From Flavobacterium sp. (lineage in GTDB: Bacteria; Bacteroidota; Bacteroidia; Flavobacteriales; Flavobacteriaceae), in assembly GCF_017985075.1 (NCBI RefSeq), contig NZ_JAGNYF010000010.1, positions 1 to 51,876 of the forward strand: a DNA stretch of 51,876 bases, given 5' to 3'. The notes beneath the pieces were generated by a model. It saw only the letters and a list, made by a program, of their open reading frames with translations. It made no database searches and was not told the DNA's origin. Both the position numbers and the translations under genes were made by a program. Positions 7,494 to 18,300 of the stretch are shown here, piece after piece. Position 1 is the stretch's first letter. Each line of letters begins with the position of its first letter.

Positions 7494-8081
7494 TTAAATA
7501 TTATTTAATTTTTTTATTAAAATATCGATAAATTCATACGTTTTCTCTAAATTTTCATTTTCAATAACATATGTCGCTAATCTAATTTTCTGTTCTTCAG
7601 GAAGTTGGTTTTGAATTATCTGTAGAATAATATCTTTTGACGTTTTATCCCTTTCCAAAACACGTTGAATTCGGGTTTCTAAAGGCGCTGTAATTAAAAT
7701 AGTGACGTCACAATACTCTTGCCCATTCGTTTCAAATAAAATGGCTACTTCTTTAATTACAAATGGAGCATCTTGATGTTGAGATAACCAATTGTCAAAG
7801 TCGCGTTTTACTTTTGGATGAATAATTGAATTGAGTTGTGCTAATTTATCATTATCCGAAAACACCAAGTCACGAATTAACGTTCTATTTAAATAACCAT
7901 TTTCTGAAATAACGTTTTCTGAAAAAAGAGCTTGAACTTCTTGAATAACTTCTTTAGTATTCATTATTTCTTTAGCAGCTTCATCAGCAATATAAACAGG
8001 AACTCCTTTTGAAGCAAAATAAGCTGCTACAGTTGTTTTACCTGTACCAATTCCACCAGTAAGTCCAATTATTTTTGTCAT
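7494..8081 (-). CDS. coaE: Dephospho-CoA kinase
   Basis: 195 aa, the normal length for CoaE, which phosphorylates dephospho-CoA in the last step of CoA synthesis. The N-terminus MTKIIGLTGGIGTGKTTVAA holds the P-loop (GGIGTGKT), and VYIADEAAK supplies the conserved aspartate of the family. The lid region RVLERDKTS follows near residue 140. The start is one base after the stop codon of the upstream glycosyltransferase, so the two are cotranscribed. A 7+4+7 inverted repeat (TTTAACA/TGTTAAA, 7474-7491) lies at the 3' end, but without a strong T tract. Confidence 0.95.
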   Translation of the reverse strand: MTKIIGLTGGIGTGKTTVAAYFASKGVPVYIADEAAKEIMNTKEVIQEVQALFSENVISENGYLNRTLIRDLVFSDNDKLAQLNSIIHPKVKRDFDNWLSQHQDAPFVIKEVAILFETNGQEYCDVTILITAPLETRIQRVLERDKTSKDIILQIIQNQLPEEQKIRLATYVIENENLEKTYEFIDILIKKLNNI

Positions 8082-8082
8082 T

Positions 8083-9078
8083 TTATTTTTTAAAAAATAG
8101 TTTTGAAAAGGCTATTTCAGGTTGTTGTTTTAAAATATGAATTTTAAGATATGAAAGTAAAAATCCTTTTCCATATCCATAAAACTGAATTATTGTTGCT
8201 ACCAAACTATATAAAGCAATTTCTATAGATTTATTTTTTTTCAATGAAGTAAGAAACAACATAATAAAATAAAAACCATACACATATAAAAAGTAAGGAA
8301 AGCTGAAAATTGCAACTAAAGCAGAAAACAAAAATCCTACTAAAAACAAAGTTGGAAACCAAAATGTAATTTTAGCAAATTCTGGATACCAAGAATTTAA
8401 GATTGGTCTTGCTAAGCCAAATTTATTTACTTGCGTATAAAATTTATTCCAATCTATTCTTCGTTTATGATATACAAAAGCTTTGGAAATTAATTTTGTT
8501 TTATACCCTAATTTCCATAATCGAATAGACAAATCAGGATCTTCACCAGGATGAATATTCCCGAAACCATTAGATGCTTCAAATGCTTTTTTAGATAAGC
8601 CCATATTAAAACTTCTGGGCTGAAATTTATCTATTTTTTCACTCCCACCTCTAATTCCGCCTGTAGTTAGAAAAGAAGTCATAGTGAAATTTATAGCTTT
8701 TTGAATATTTGAAAAAGAATCCAAAGCTGCGTCTGGGCCACCAAAACAATCTACAAAATCTCTTTTTAATTCTTCATCAACAATTTGTAAGTAATTGGAT
8801 GGAATTATGCAATCTGAGTCTAAAATGATAAAATAATCACCTTTAGCCATTTTCATTCCATAATTTCTGGAATCACCTGGACCTGAATTGGGTTTAAAAT
8901 AGTAACTTACATTTAAAGTTACATATTTTTGAATTATATGTTCACAAGTAATTGAAGAACCATCTTCTATAATTACTATTTCATAATTAACTGTATAGGT
9001 TTGTTTTGACAAACTTTCTAATAGTTCATCAATTTCATCAGGTCTATTAAAAATAGGTATAATTAAAGAAAATAACAT
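8083..9078 (-). CDS. Family 2 glycosyltransferase
   Basis: 331 aa with a GT-A fold. The N-terminus FSLIIPIFNRPDEIDELLESL is typical of GT2 enzymes; IIEDGSS supplies the nucleotide-binding acidic residue and ILDSDC (about 90-95) the metal-binding DxD-like motif. The acceptor-site motif appears as GEDPDLSIRLWKLGYK (about 178-193). Two hydrophobic segments (about 237-283) probably attach the C-terminus to the inner membrane. It likely adds a sugar to a cell-surface glycan or lipid carrier; the substrate cannot be told. It is the first gene of a pair with coaE. A -7 box TATCTTTG lies at 9104-9097, about 20 bp upstream of the ATG. Confidence 0.88.
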   Translation of the reverse strand: MLFSLIIPIFNRPDEIDELLESLSKQTYTVNYEIVIIEDGSSITCEHIIQKYVTLNVSYYFKPNSGPGDSRNYGMKMAKGDYFIILDSDCIIPSNYLQIVDEELKRDFVDCFGGPDAALDSFSNIQKAINFTMTSFLTTGGIRGGSEKIDKFQPRSFNMGLSKKAFEASNGFGNIHPGEDPDLSIRLWKLGYKTKLISKAFVYHKRRIDWNKFYTQVNKFGLARPILNSWYPEFAKITFWFPTLFLVGFLFSALVAIFSFPYFLYVYGFYFIMLFLTSLKKNKSIEIALYSLVATIIQFYGYGKGFLLSYLKIHILKQQPEIAFSKLFFKK

Positions 9079-9107
9079 AGTCTTGTTTTATAAAAACAAA
9101 GATATGT

Positions 9108-9143
9108 ATAAAAACAAAAAAGTCCTGATAAATCAGGACTTTT
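9108..9143 (-). terminator. Terminator of the 2000-aa adhesin gene
   Basis: AAAAGTCCTGA (9118-9128) pairs with TCAGGACTTTT (9133-9143) around TAAA. On the minus strand it is followed by TTTTTGTTTTT, a U-rich tail. It is the same hairpin as those at 15341 and 19424, with small base changes that keep the pairing. Confidence 0.88.
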
Positions 9144-9167
9144 AAGTAAAAAATTATTTGAAAATAA

Positions 9168-12100
9168 TTATTCTTTAATCACTTTTATTGAATGTACTGT
9201 ATCATCAACAGTTACATTAACAATATAAACTCCTGCATTTAAAGCAGACATATCAACTTGTACATCATTTGTATTTGCTTTTGCATTTACAACTTCTTGA
9301 CCTAATAAGTTAATTACTTTTACATTACTAATTGCAGATTTGTATGATAAATTCAATACATCTTTTACTGGATTTGGATACGCTACAAAGTTTGAAGTAT
9401 CAAATGAATTTGAACCTAACGTTGTATCTACTGTAAAGTCTAAAGTAACTCCGTATGAACCACTGTAACATGGTGCTGGAGGAGCTTGACCTGTATCAGC
9501 AGTTCCAATTCTCATTCTGTGTGCTCCTGTAGGCGCAGTTAATGGCATCAAGAATGAAGCATCAACTGTATTTGGATTTACAGCAGTACAAGCAATACCT
9601 GTTTTTACTAATTCTCCAGCATCATTGAAATCGAAATCATTATTGAAGTCAATCCATACATTGATGTCATAAGTAAACCCAGTTGCAAAAGTAAGTTGCA
9701 CGTTAGCATTTGTACCTGGTTCAACTGCCACTGCTGTAGCTGTATTATTAGCATACATTACATCAGCAATAACAAACGGAGTTGTACCAACTGTTGCATT
9801 CGTAATACCTGTTCCATCATTAGATGTTGGAACTGACGCACAATAACATCCTGTAGCAACAGTAGTAAAAGTTTGTTCAGTACATCCTGTAGCTGGACCT
9901 GCTCCACTGAATGGAACCACTTTCCAGAAATACTGCGTATTTATAGTACCTGAGAAAGAATAATTGGTAGCACTTACCGAAACTGCATTAGCAATATCTG
10001 TTCCACCAGCAGTAGTTCCAATAGTTACATAATAACCTGTAGCATCTTGAGTTGCAGACCAAGATAATTGATTAGCAAAGTTACCACAAGTTGCATTTGG
10101 AACTGAAGTTAATCCAGTTGCACAAGATGGAATAATATTTGGAGTTACTTTCAATTCGAAATCATCGAATGAAGCATACCAAGGTGAAAAAGTTGCCTCA
10201 TTTACACGTACTGCAAAATAATACACTCCAGTTGTAGTTGGAACAAATGAACGTGTAATTTTTGTATATGGCTGTGCCGTGTAAGGTGTACCTGTACCAG
10301 GAATGTTGTATGAAGCACCTAATTGAGTAGCTCCTGTTGAATTTTGATTTGTATTTACAAAATAATCAACAAACCATGTAGTAGCATTATCTCCTTGAAT
10401 AAATGAAGAGAAATCATAAGAAGTACCAGCAGTTAATTGGAAACCAGGTGTCCAAATGTATTCATTAGTTGCATTATAAGCATCTCTAATAAAATTAGTT
10501 CCTGTGTTAGCAGTACTCCAAGTATCATTTGTATTTCTTGAAGCCCAATCACCGTTTTGTTTCGACCAACATGCAGGGAAATCAGTTGTTCCAACAGTTG
10601 TTAATCCTTCAAAACCTTCAGTCCAAGGTAATGCAGTAATTGCAGCACATTGTGTAGTGAATGTTTGAACAGACCATACACTAAATGAACCTGAACCACA
10701 ATTAGCTCTTACATATAAATAGTAAGGTGTTTGAGGTGTTAAACCTGTTAAAGCTACAAAAGCAGTTGTTACAGCTGTACCCGCACCTGTTGGTGGTGTT
10801 GCAGAAGTTGAAACTACATATTCATAACCAGAAGCTGCACCTGACATTACATCCCAAGATGAAGCTGCACCAGTAGCAGTTACACTTGAAACCACAACAT
10901 TTGTAGGTTGAGGACATGAAGGAGATAAACGAATTTCGAAGTTATCAACGAAGAAATCTGTATCATCAGAACCATCAGTAGCTCCAGAAACAACTCTGTA
11001 TGCAAAACGAACGGTTTGACCATTGTAAGCATCTAGATCAATAATGTTTGGTGAACCAGCAGCTGCAGGTGCATTAGCATTATTGTAAGTATGAAGAACT
11101 GTCCAGTTTGTAAAGTTTGAAGCAACAAGTACTTCTACTCTATCATCAGCATCCCAAGCAGTAGTTGGAGCTGTTGTACCGTTCCATTGTGTTAAAGCTG
11201 CATCAAATTTTAATTCCCAACCAGTAGCTGGAATTGTAAATTGAGGAGAAATGATCCAATCATTAGCACCTGTAGTATAATGATTGTATGCAATTGAACC
11301 TGTAGTTCCATTATTAGAAAAACCATCATCTTTCCAACTGTTAGTACCAAAAGTAGCTGGACCAGCAGTTAAATCACCATTGTCTCCTTTAATCCAACAA
11401 ATTGAAGGTAAGAAAGTAGTAAATGGCTCTACATGTGGTAATGCAGTAATTGGCGCACAAGAAGTTGTGAAAGTTATTGGACCCGCCCATGGACTAGCAT
11501 CTGTAGTAGAACAAATTGCTCTAACAAAAACGTAGTACTGAGTTGATGGTAACAATCCTGTAGTAACAGTAGCAAATGTAGTAGTTACTGCAGTTCCTGC
11601 TGCTGTTGGAGGTGTATTTGTAGTAGAAATTACATATTGATATCCTAATGCTGGAGCAGTAGTTGGTGCATCCCATGAAATATCAACCGAAGAAGATGTT
11701 ACGTTAGCACTTACTAAAGCCGTAGGATCTGGACAAGTAGGAATCGCTTCCCAAACAAAATCATCAAAATATAAGGTACCTGCAACAGTTCCTGTATGTT
11801 TCACAGCAGGGAAATCAGAATACGTTCCAGCTGGTGGCGCATATACAAAATCAGCATAAACATTTGAAGATGGAGTAAATGAAGACAATGATACGAATGT
11901 AGTAGCATCATTTGCGTCAGTTAAATAACCAAATTCTACTGTTGAAAATACAGTAGTTGAACTTGAACGCATTTTAAATTTCAAACGATGTGTTCCTGCT
12001 CCTAAATTAGAAACCGGTTGCATACGCATTGTTGGTGCACCAGTGGATGAACCATAAAAATAAATTACATTAGGCGCCGATGGCGTAGGTGTAGTAGTCG

Positions 12101-15100
12101 TAGTATAACAAGAACCTGCTGTACCTAATTTTACCCAACATGATGGCATACCTGCAGGTAAAGACGAAGCCGTTACTCCATCAAAATTTTGAGTGAATGC
12201 TGTTACGTTAGCACATAAAGTAGTAAAAGTAACTGGACCCGCCCATGGACTAGTCTCTGTTGTAGAACAGATAGAACGAACAAATACGTATTGTGCCGCA
12301 TTTGGTGTTAAACCAGTTAATGAAGCAAATGTACTTGTAGTTGCAGTACCTGCAGCTGTAGGTGGTGTGTTTGTAGTAGAAACTACATATTCATACCCTA
12401 CTGCCGGAGCTGTAGCTGGAGCATCCCAAGAAATAACTGCAGTTGTAGCAGCTACTTGAGCAAATACAATAGCTGAAGGATCAGCACATAATGGAATCGC
12501 TTCCCAAACAAAATCATCTAAATATAATGTACCAGAAACTGATGCTGTATGTCTAATAGCTGGATAATCAGAATATGTACCCGCTGGTGGAGCATATACA
12601 AAATCAGCAAAAACATTTGATATTGAAGAAATTGAAGTCAATGCAACAAATGTAGTTGCATCATAAGGATTCGTTAAATAACCAATTTCTACAGTTGGCA
12701 AAATAGTAGTTGAACTTGAACGCATTTTAAATTTCATACGGTGTGTTCCAGCGCCTAAATTAGAAACCGGTTGCATACGCATTGTAGGCGCACTTGTGGT
12801 TGAACCATAAAAATAAATTACATTTGGCGCAGAAGGTGTAGGTGTAGTAGTTGCTGTATAACAAGAACCTAAAGCTCCTACTTTTTCCCAACAAGATGGC
12901 ATTGCTGAAGAAGCTTGACCATCAAAATTTTGAGTAAATGCAGTTACATTTGCACATAATGTTTTAAAATTAATTGGTCCAGACCAAGTACTTACATCTG
13001 AAGTAGCACAATTAGAACGTACCCATACATAATAAGTAGTGTTTCCTGAAAGTGCTGATAAATTTGCTGTAACTAAACCAGCTGCAACAGATCCTGTTGG
13101 AGTAACTGTACTTAATGGATCAGTACTTGTAGTACTTACATAATAATCGTAACCATTAGCTGGTGTAGAAGTTGAAGCTGCCCATGAGATTGTAGCTGTA
13201 GTAGCTGCAACACTACTAGCAGTTAAACTACTCCATGATGGTGCTTCACAAGTTGGAATGGCCTCGATTTTAAAATTATCATACGCAACATAAAAATCTG
13301 AAGTAGTAATAACCATGTTAGAAGTTACTTTAATTCTGATTGACTGTCCAGTATATGCTGCTAAATTTAAAGTGTAGGTTTGCCATCCTGCGATACCGTT
13401 ATTTGGTTCTGTAACTACATCTGTATAAGTAGTACCGTTATTAGTCGAAACAGCAATAACCATATTAAAAGTACTTGCAGCAGTAGTCCCGTAAGGAGAT
13501 GCATAATCATTCGCTTTGTAATTAAACACAAATCTGTGATTAGCAGGTACTGGAGCAAAAATAGGCGTCACTAAATTTCCAGTTGTAGTTGTACCAAACA
13601 AATTTTTATATATAAAATTACTATTTATTGCAGGACCAATTTGAGTTAAAAGATTACCTAAGGTAAAACCTGTATTTACCCAGTTAGTTGGTACAGTAGT
13701 AGTTGCAAATCCCTCAGACCATGGAATAGCCACAGGAGGTGTTGTTGTTACTGTACTAGCATTTGAAACTGAAGTAGTATTAAAGTAATAACTAAAAGGT
13801 GCAGCCGAACCACATCTTAAGTATTGAATTACTTTTACATAATATTGCGTATTTGGTAGTAAACCTGTTACTGGTACAGTTGTCCCAGTACCATCAAATA
13901 CTACTTGCTGTCCTGTTCCTGTGTAAGCAGTAGCGGCTGTAAATGCAACAGCTGATCCATCAACTGGATCTACAATTGGTGAAGTACTAACATACACCAC
14001 ACGTCTGTTTCCATCCGAGTTGGTCCAGTTAGCAGTAAATCCTAATTGAGTAATATTTGTAAAGTTTAACCCTGTTGCTTGTCCTACTGGAGCAGCCGCT
14101 GGATTAACTGTTACTACATTTGAATAAGAAAATAAGGTACTTCCTGTACAGGTAATTTTACATCTGTAGTACACTGTTGCTGTTCCTGCAAATGAAGGCG
14201 CTGCATAAACCATAGTAGTAGCAGAAGCACCTGTAGCATTAGCCCAAGTGGTATTATCTGCTGAAGTTTCCCATTGAAAAGTTAACCCTGTAAAACCTTC
14301 ACTGTTTCCAGTTAAAGTTAATGCAGTAGGTGTAGTACTTGCACATAAATTTTGAACCGCAGGCGTAACTGTTCCCGCAACTGGTGTACCTGCACAAACT
14401 ACTGGTGGCGTATACGTATACACTAAACCATTAGTAGGCATACCTGGAGTAGCTACTGAAGTGTTGTATGCCTGAGTTGAACTATTTGCCGTACCGTTAG
14501 TTGATGCCGTAAATAATTGCGTTGAAGTATTTGTTCTTGTTTTAAAGTCAGTTATTGCTGCACCTCTTAAACCAATTTGAGGTGTTCCAGAAACAGCTGT
14601 AGAACCTATGGCATAACCACTAGCACCGTAAACCATTTTAATTTGATTGGTAGTTTCCGCTAATCTAATTTGGAAATTCATAAATGGAATTTCAAAAATA
14701 CTAGTAGAACTGTTTGGTCTCCAATTTTTGTATTGAATTACCAATTCTCTGTTGGGAGCTGTACCTACCACTTCATACCTTACTTCTCCTGTAATTAAAC
14801 TAGCCACAAAAACACCTGAGGTGTTAGCACCCCATGCAGAAATAGCTCCTGCATAAGCTGTTGTAGTTGAAATTGGAGTAGTTGTAGTTGATAGCGGTGC
14901 TGTAGCACCAAAAGTAATGAATCCATTACTACTAACATTACAACCAGTGTACGCTGTTCCATTAAAATTGAAACTGAATGGAATAGTAGCGTCTGCTATA
15001 TTCCAAACCTGCGAATCAAAAGCTGAAGTAGCAGATGAAGTACCTAAAATAGTACCTCCTGTGATTTCCGAGTAAGTTTCATTGCTTTGAGCAAAGCTGT

Positions 15101-15170
15101 ACAAACTTACTTGGGCCTGGACTTGCACACACATAAAGAGCGCAAAGAGCCAGAAAGTAATTTTTTTCAT
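9168..15170 (-). CDS. Large secreted mosaic adhesin with T9SS sorting domain
   Basis: 2000 aa. Signal peptide 1-19 (MKKITFWLFALFMCVQVQAQ). Then, approximately: N-terminal beta-rich domain 20-255; Ig-like 257-357; fibronectin type III 362-470; choice-of-anchor/MAM-like 482-640; FN3 640-735; MAM-like 737-893; FN3 893-983; MAM-like 990-1143; FN3 1143-1233; cleaved-adhesin-like 1235-1417; FN3 1417-1505; cleaved-adhesin-like (PWTEGFEGL) 1507-1680; FN3-like 1680-1775; GEVED domain 1775-1915 (FDFNDAGELVKTG, HRMRIGTA); type A sorting domain 1920-2000 (NFVAYPNPVKDVLNLSY, ending VHSIKVIKE). It is very rich in Thr, Ser, Ala and Val. It should cross the outer membrane by the type IX system and stay on the cell surface or be released. 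A role in adhesion or biofilm is inferred from domain type. It has a close paralogue immediately upstream (15391-19317). Confidence 0.93.
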   Translation of the reverse strand: MKKITFWLFALFMCVQVQAQVSLYSFAQSNETYSEITGGTILGTSSATSAFDSQVWNIADATIPFSFNFNGTAYTGCNVSSNGFITFGATAPLSTTTTPISTTTAYAGAISAWGANTSGVFVASLITGEVRYEVVGTAPNRELVIQYKNWRPNSSTSIFEIPFMNFQIRLAETTNQIKMVYGASGYAIGSTAVSGTPQIGLRGAAITDFKTRTNTSTQLFTASTNGTANSSTQAYNTSVATPGMPTNGLVYTYTPPVVCAGTPVAGTVTPAVQNLCASTTPTALTLTGNSEGFTGLTFQWETSADNTTWANATGASATTMVYAAPSFAGTATVYYRCKITCTGSTLFSYSNVVTVNPAAAPVGQATGLNFTNITQLGFTANWTNSDGNRRVVYVSTSPIVDPVDGSAVAFTAATAYTGTGQQVVFDGTGTTVPVTGLLPNTQYYVKVIQYLRCGSAAPFSYYFNTTSVSNASTVTTTPPVAIPWSEGFATTTVPTNWVNTGFTLGNLLTQIGPAINSNFIYKNLFGTTTTGNLVTPIFAPVPANHRFVFNYKANDYASPYGTTAASTFNMVIAVSTNNGTTYTDVVTEPNNGIAGWQTYTLNLAAYTGQSIRIKVTSNMVITTSDFYVAYDNFKIEAIPTCEAPSWSSLTASSVAATTATISWAASTSTPANGYDYYVSTTSTDPLSTVTPTGSVAAGLVTANLSALSGNTTYYVWVRSNCATSDVSTWSGPINFKTLCANVTAFTQNFDGQASSAMPSCWEKVGALGSCYTATTTPTPSAPNVIYFYGSTTSAPTMRMQPVSNLGAGTHRMKFKMRSSSTTILPTVEIGYLTNPYDATTFVALTSISSISNVFADFVYAPPAGTYSDYPAIRHTASVSGTLYLDDFVWEAIPLCADPSAIVFAQVAATTAVISWDAPATAPAVGYEYVVSTTNTPPTAAGTATTSTFASLTGLTPNAAQYVFVRSICSTTETSPWAGPVTFTTLCANVTAFTQNFDGVTASSLPAGMPSCWVKLGTAGSCYTTTTTPTPSAPNVIYFYGSSTGAPTMRMQPVSNLGAGTHRLKFKMRSSSTTVFSTVEFGYLTDANDATTFVSLSSFTPSSNVYADFVYAPPAGTYSDFPAVKHTGTVAGTLYFDDFVWEAIPTCPDPTALVSANVTSSSVDISWDAPTTAPALGYQYVISTTNTPPTAAGTAVTTTFATVTTGLLPSTQYYVFVRAICSTTDASPWAGPITFTTSCAPITALPHVEPFTTFLPSICWIKGDNGDLTAGPATFGTNSWKDDGFSNNGTTGSIAYNHYTTGANDWIISPQFTIPATGWELKFDAALTQWNGTTAPTTAWDADDRVEVLVASNFTNWTVLHTYNNANAPAAAGSPNIIDLDAYNGQTVRFAYRVVSGATDGSDDTDFFVDNFEIRLSPSCPQPTNVVVSSVTATGAASSWDVMSGAASGYEYVVSTSATPPTGAGTAVTTAFVALTGLTPQTPYYLYVRANCGSGSFSVWSVQTFTTQCAAITALPWTEGFEGLTTVGTTDFPACWSKQNGDWASRNTNDTWSTANTGTNFIRDAYNATNEYIWTPGFQLTAGTSYDFSSFIQGDNATTWFVDYFVNTNQNSTGATQLGASYNIPGTGTPYTAQPYTKITRSFVPTTTGVYYFAVRVNEATFSPWYASFDDFELKVTPNIIPSCATGLTSVPNATCGNFANQLSWSATQDATGYYVTIGTTAGGTDIANAVSVSATNYSFSGTINTQYFWKVVPFSGAGPATGCTEQTFTTVATGCYCASVPTSNDGTGITNATVGTTPFVIADVMYANNTATAVAVEPGTNANVQLTFATGFTYDINVWIDFNNDFDFNDAGELVKTGIACTAVNPNTVDASFLMPLTAPTGAHRMRIGTADTGQAPPAPCYSGSYGVTLDFTVDTTLGSNSFDTSNFVAYPNPVKDVLNLSYKSAISNVKVINLLGQEVVNAKANTNDVQVDMSALNAGVYIVNVTVDDTVHSIKVIKE

Positions 15171-15340
15171 AATTAAGTTATTATAGTTTATATTACAAAT
15201 AAAAGAAAATTAAATTGATTATTATATAGCAATTTATTAACAATCCGATAAAGTGTAAATAAAATCGTTAAAATGCGTGTTTTGTTAAAAATCATTTGTT
15301 TTTTAACTAATTAACTCAAATATATTACATTTATAAAACA
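15171..15340 (-). promoter_or_regulatory. Upstream region of the 2000-aa adhesin
   Basis: This AT-rich spacer should hold the promoter of the leftward adhesin gene. A -7-type box TATATTTG is seen on the minus strand at 15324-15317, without a TTG at the expected distance. If it is used, the 5' untranslated region would be about 140 nt. No other structure stands out. Confidence 0.35.
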
Positions 15341-15372
15341 AAAAAGTCCCGATAAATCGGGACTTTTAAGTA
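15341..15372 (-). terminator. Terminator of the 1308-aa adhesin gene
   Basis: AAAAAGTCCCGA (15341-15352) pairs with TCGGGACTTTT (15357-15367) around TAAA, with a U-rich tail on the minus strand. Position relative to the stop codon, and the bases between, match the copy at 9118-9143, so it was duplicated with the gene end. Confidence 0.88.
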
Positions 15373-15390
15373 AAAAATTATTTAAAATAA

Positions 15391-18300
15391 TTATTCTTTA
15401 ATCACTTTAATTGAATGTACTGTATCATCAACAGTTACATTAACAATATAAACTCCTGCATTTAAAGCAGACATATTAACTTGTACATCATTTGTATTTG
15501 CTTTTGCATTTACAACTTCTTGACCTAATAAGTTAATTACTTTTACATTACTAATTGCAGATTTGTATGATAAATTCAATACATCTTTTACTGGATTTGG
15601 ATACGCTACAAAGTTTGAAGTATCAAATGAATTTGAACCCAATGTTGTATCTACTGTAAAGTCTAAAGTAACTCCGTATGAACCACTGTAACATGGCGCT
15701 GGAGGAGCTTGACCTGCATCAGCAGTTCCAATTCTCATTCTATGTGCTCCTGTAGGTGCCGTTACTGGCATCAAGAATGAAGCATCAACTGTATTAGGTT
15801 CCACATCAGTACACGCAATACCTGTTTTTACTAATTCACCAGCATCATTGAAATCGAAATCATTATTGAAGTCAATCCATACATTAATGTCATAAGTAAA
15901 CCCAGTTGCAAAAGTAAGTTGCACGTTAGTATTTGTACCTGGTTCAACTGCTACTGCTGTAGTTGTATTGTTAGCATACATTACATCAGCAATAACAAAC
16001 GGTGTTGTACCAACTGTTGCATTCGTAATTCCTGTTCCATCATTAGATGTTGGAACTGACGCACAATAACATCCTGTAGCAACAGTAGTGAAAGATTGTA
16101 TCGCACAACCCGTTGCAGGACCTGCTCCACTGAATGGAACCACTTTCCAGAAATACTGAGTATTTATAGTTCCTGAGAAAGAGTAGTTTGTTGTACTTAC
16201 CGAAACCGCATTAGCAATATCAGTTCCACCAGAGGTAGTTCCAATCGTAACATAATATCCTGTAGCGTCAGTAACTGGCGCCCAAGACAATTGACTTGCA
16301 AAGTTACCACAAGTTGTATTTGGTGTTGCAGTCAATTGAGTTGCACAAGTTGGAATAACGTTTGGTGTAACTTTCAATTCGAAATCATCGAATGAAGCAT
16401 ACCAAGGTCCACCTGTTGGTTCATTTAAACGAATTGCAAAATAGTACACACCAGTTGTAGTTGGTGTAAACGAACGAGTTATTTTAGAATAAGGTTGCGC
16501 AGCATATGAAGAACCAGCTCCTGGGATAGCATAAGTAGTACCTAATTGAGTAGCGCCAGTAGCTATTTGGTTTGAATTAACCAAATAATCTACTGCCCAA
16601 GAATCACCATTATCACCTTGAATATATGAAGAAAAATCATAAGAAGTTCCAGCCGTTAATTGGAAACCAGGCGTCCACATAATTTCATTTGTTGCAGACC
16701 ATGAATTTCTAATAAAATTAGTTCCATTATTAGAAGTACTGTATGTGTCATTTGAATTTCTTGATACCCAATCACCATTTTCTTTAGACCAACATGGAGG
16801 AAAGTTTGAATTCCCTACAGTAGTTAATCCTTCAAATCCTTCTGTCCATGGCAAAGTTGTAACTGGCACACAAGCTGTTAAGAATGAAACCGGTCCAACC
16901 CATGGACTAGCATCTGTAGTAGAACAAATTGCTCTAACAAAAATATAATATGTTGTAGAAGGTGTTAATCCTGAAACAGAAACAAAAGTATTTGTAACTG
17001 CCGTTCCTGCTGCTGACGGTAAAGTTGCAGAGGTTGAAACTACATATTGGTAACCATTTGCAGGCGCAGTAGTAGGTGCCGTCCATGAAACATCAACTCC
17101 AGAAGAAGTGATATTAGCATAAACTAAAGCTGTAGGCTCCACACAAGATGGAATTGCTTCCCAAATTACATCATCAATTAGCAAACTATTTGATGGTGCT
17201 CCTGTATGTCTGAATGCTGGATAATCCGAATACGTTCCAACAGGAGGAGCAAATGTCATATTTTCATAAGTTAATGAAGCCGCGGTCATTGTAGTTAATG
17301 CTACAAATGTAGTTGCATCCATTGGATTGGTTAAGTAACCAAATTCAATAATACCACCAGTTGACCAACTTCCTCTTATTTTTAATTTTAATCTATGCGT
17401 TCCAGTACCTAAATTAGAAACAGGTTGCATTTTAACTACTGCTAAGTCTGTAGTAGACCAAGATGACATATATAACACATTTGGCGTAGAATTAGCATTA
17501 AAACTATCAATATAAGCAGAACCTCCTGTACCTAATTTTCCCCAACAAACAGGAAAACCTGGTAAAGTTACTGCATCAAAATTTTGAATAAAACTCGTTA
17601 CTGAAGCACAAGCTGTAGTAAAACTTATTGAAGTAGACCAAGGGCTTAAAGCTCCTGATCCGCAATTTGCTCTAATAAATATATAATAGGTTGTAGCAGG
17701 TGCTAACCCTGTTAAAACTGCAAAAGTATTAGTTGTTGCAGTACCAGCTGTAGTAGGTAATGTATTTGTAGTAGAAACAAAATACTCATAACCAACCGAA
17801 GGTACTGGAGATGTTGCATCCCAAGAAATAGAAGCACCAGTAGATGTAATCGAAGCTGACACTAAACCTAGTGGTTCAATACAAGATGGCGTTAAACGAA
17901 TTTGAAAATTATCAACTGAAAACTCTAAATCAGCAGCTCCGTTAGTAGTTCCTTCTACAACTCTATATGCAAATCTTACTGTTTGACCTGAGTAAGCATC
18001 TAAATCGATAATATTTACCGAACCTGTATTTGAAGGAACATTTGAGGCATTAAAAGTAGATAAAACTGTCCAGTTTGTTGTACCCGTTGAACTTACTAAT
18101 ACTTCTACTGAATCATCTGATTCCCAATCTGTAACTGCTGTAGTAGCTCCATAATTTGCAGCTGCAGCATCAAATTTTAATTCATAACCAGTAGCTGGTA
18201 TTGTAAACTGAGGAGAAATTATCCAGTCATTCGCAGCTGCTAAATAAATGTTATACGCAAAAGAGCCAGTAAATCCATTGTTAGCAAAACCGTCTTGATA

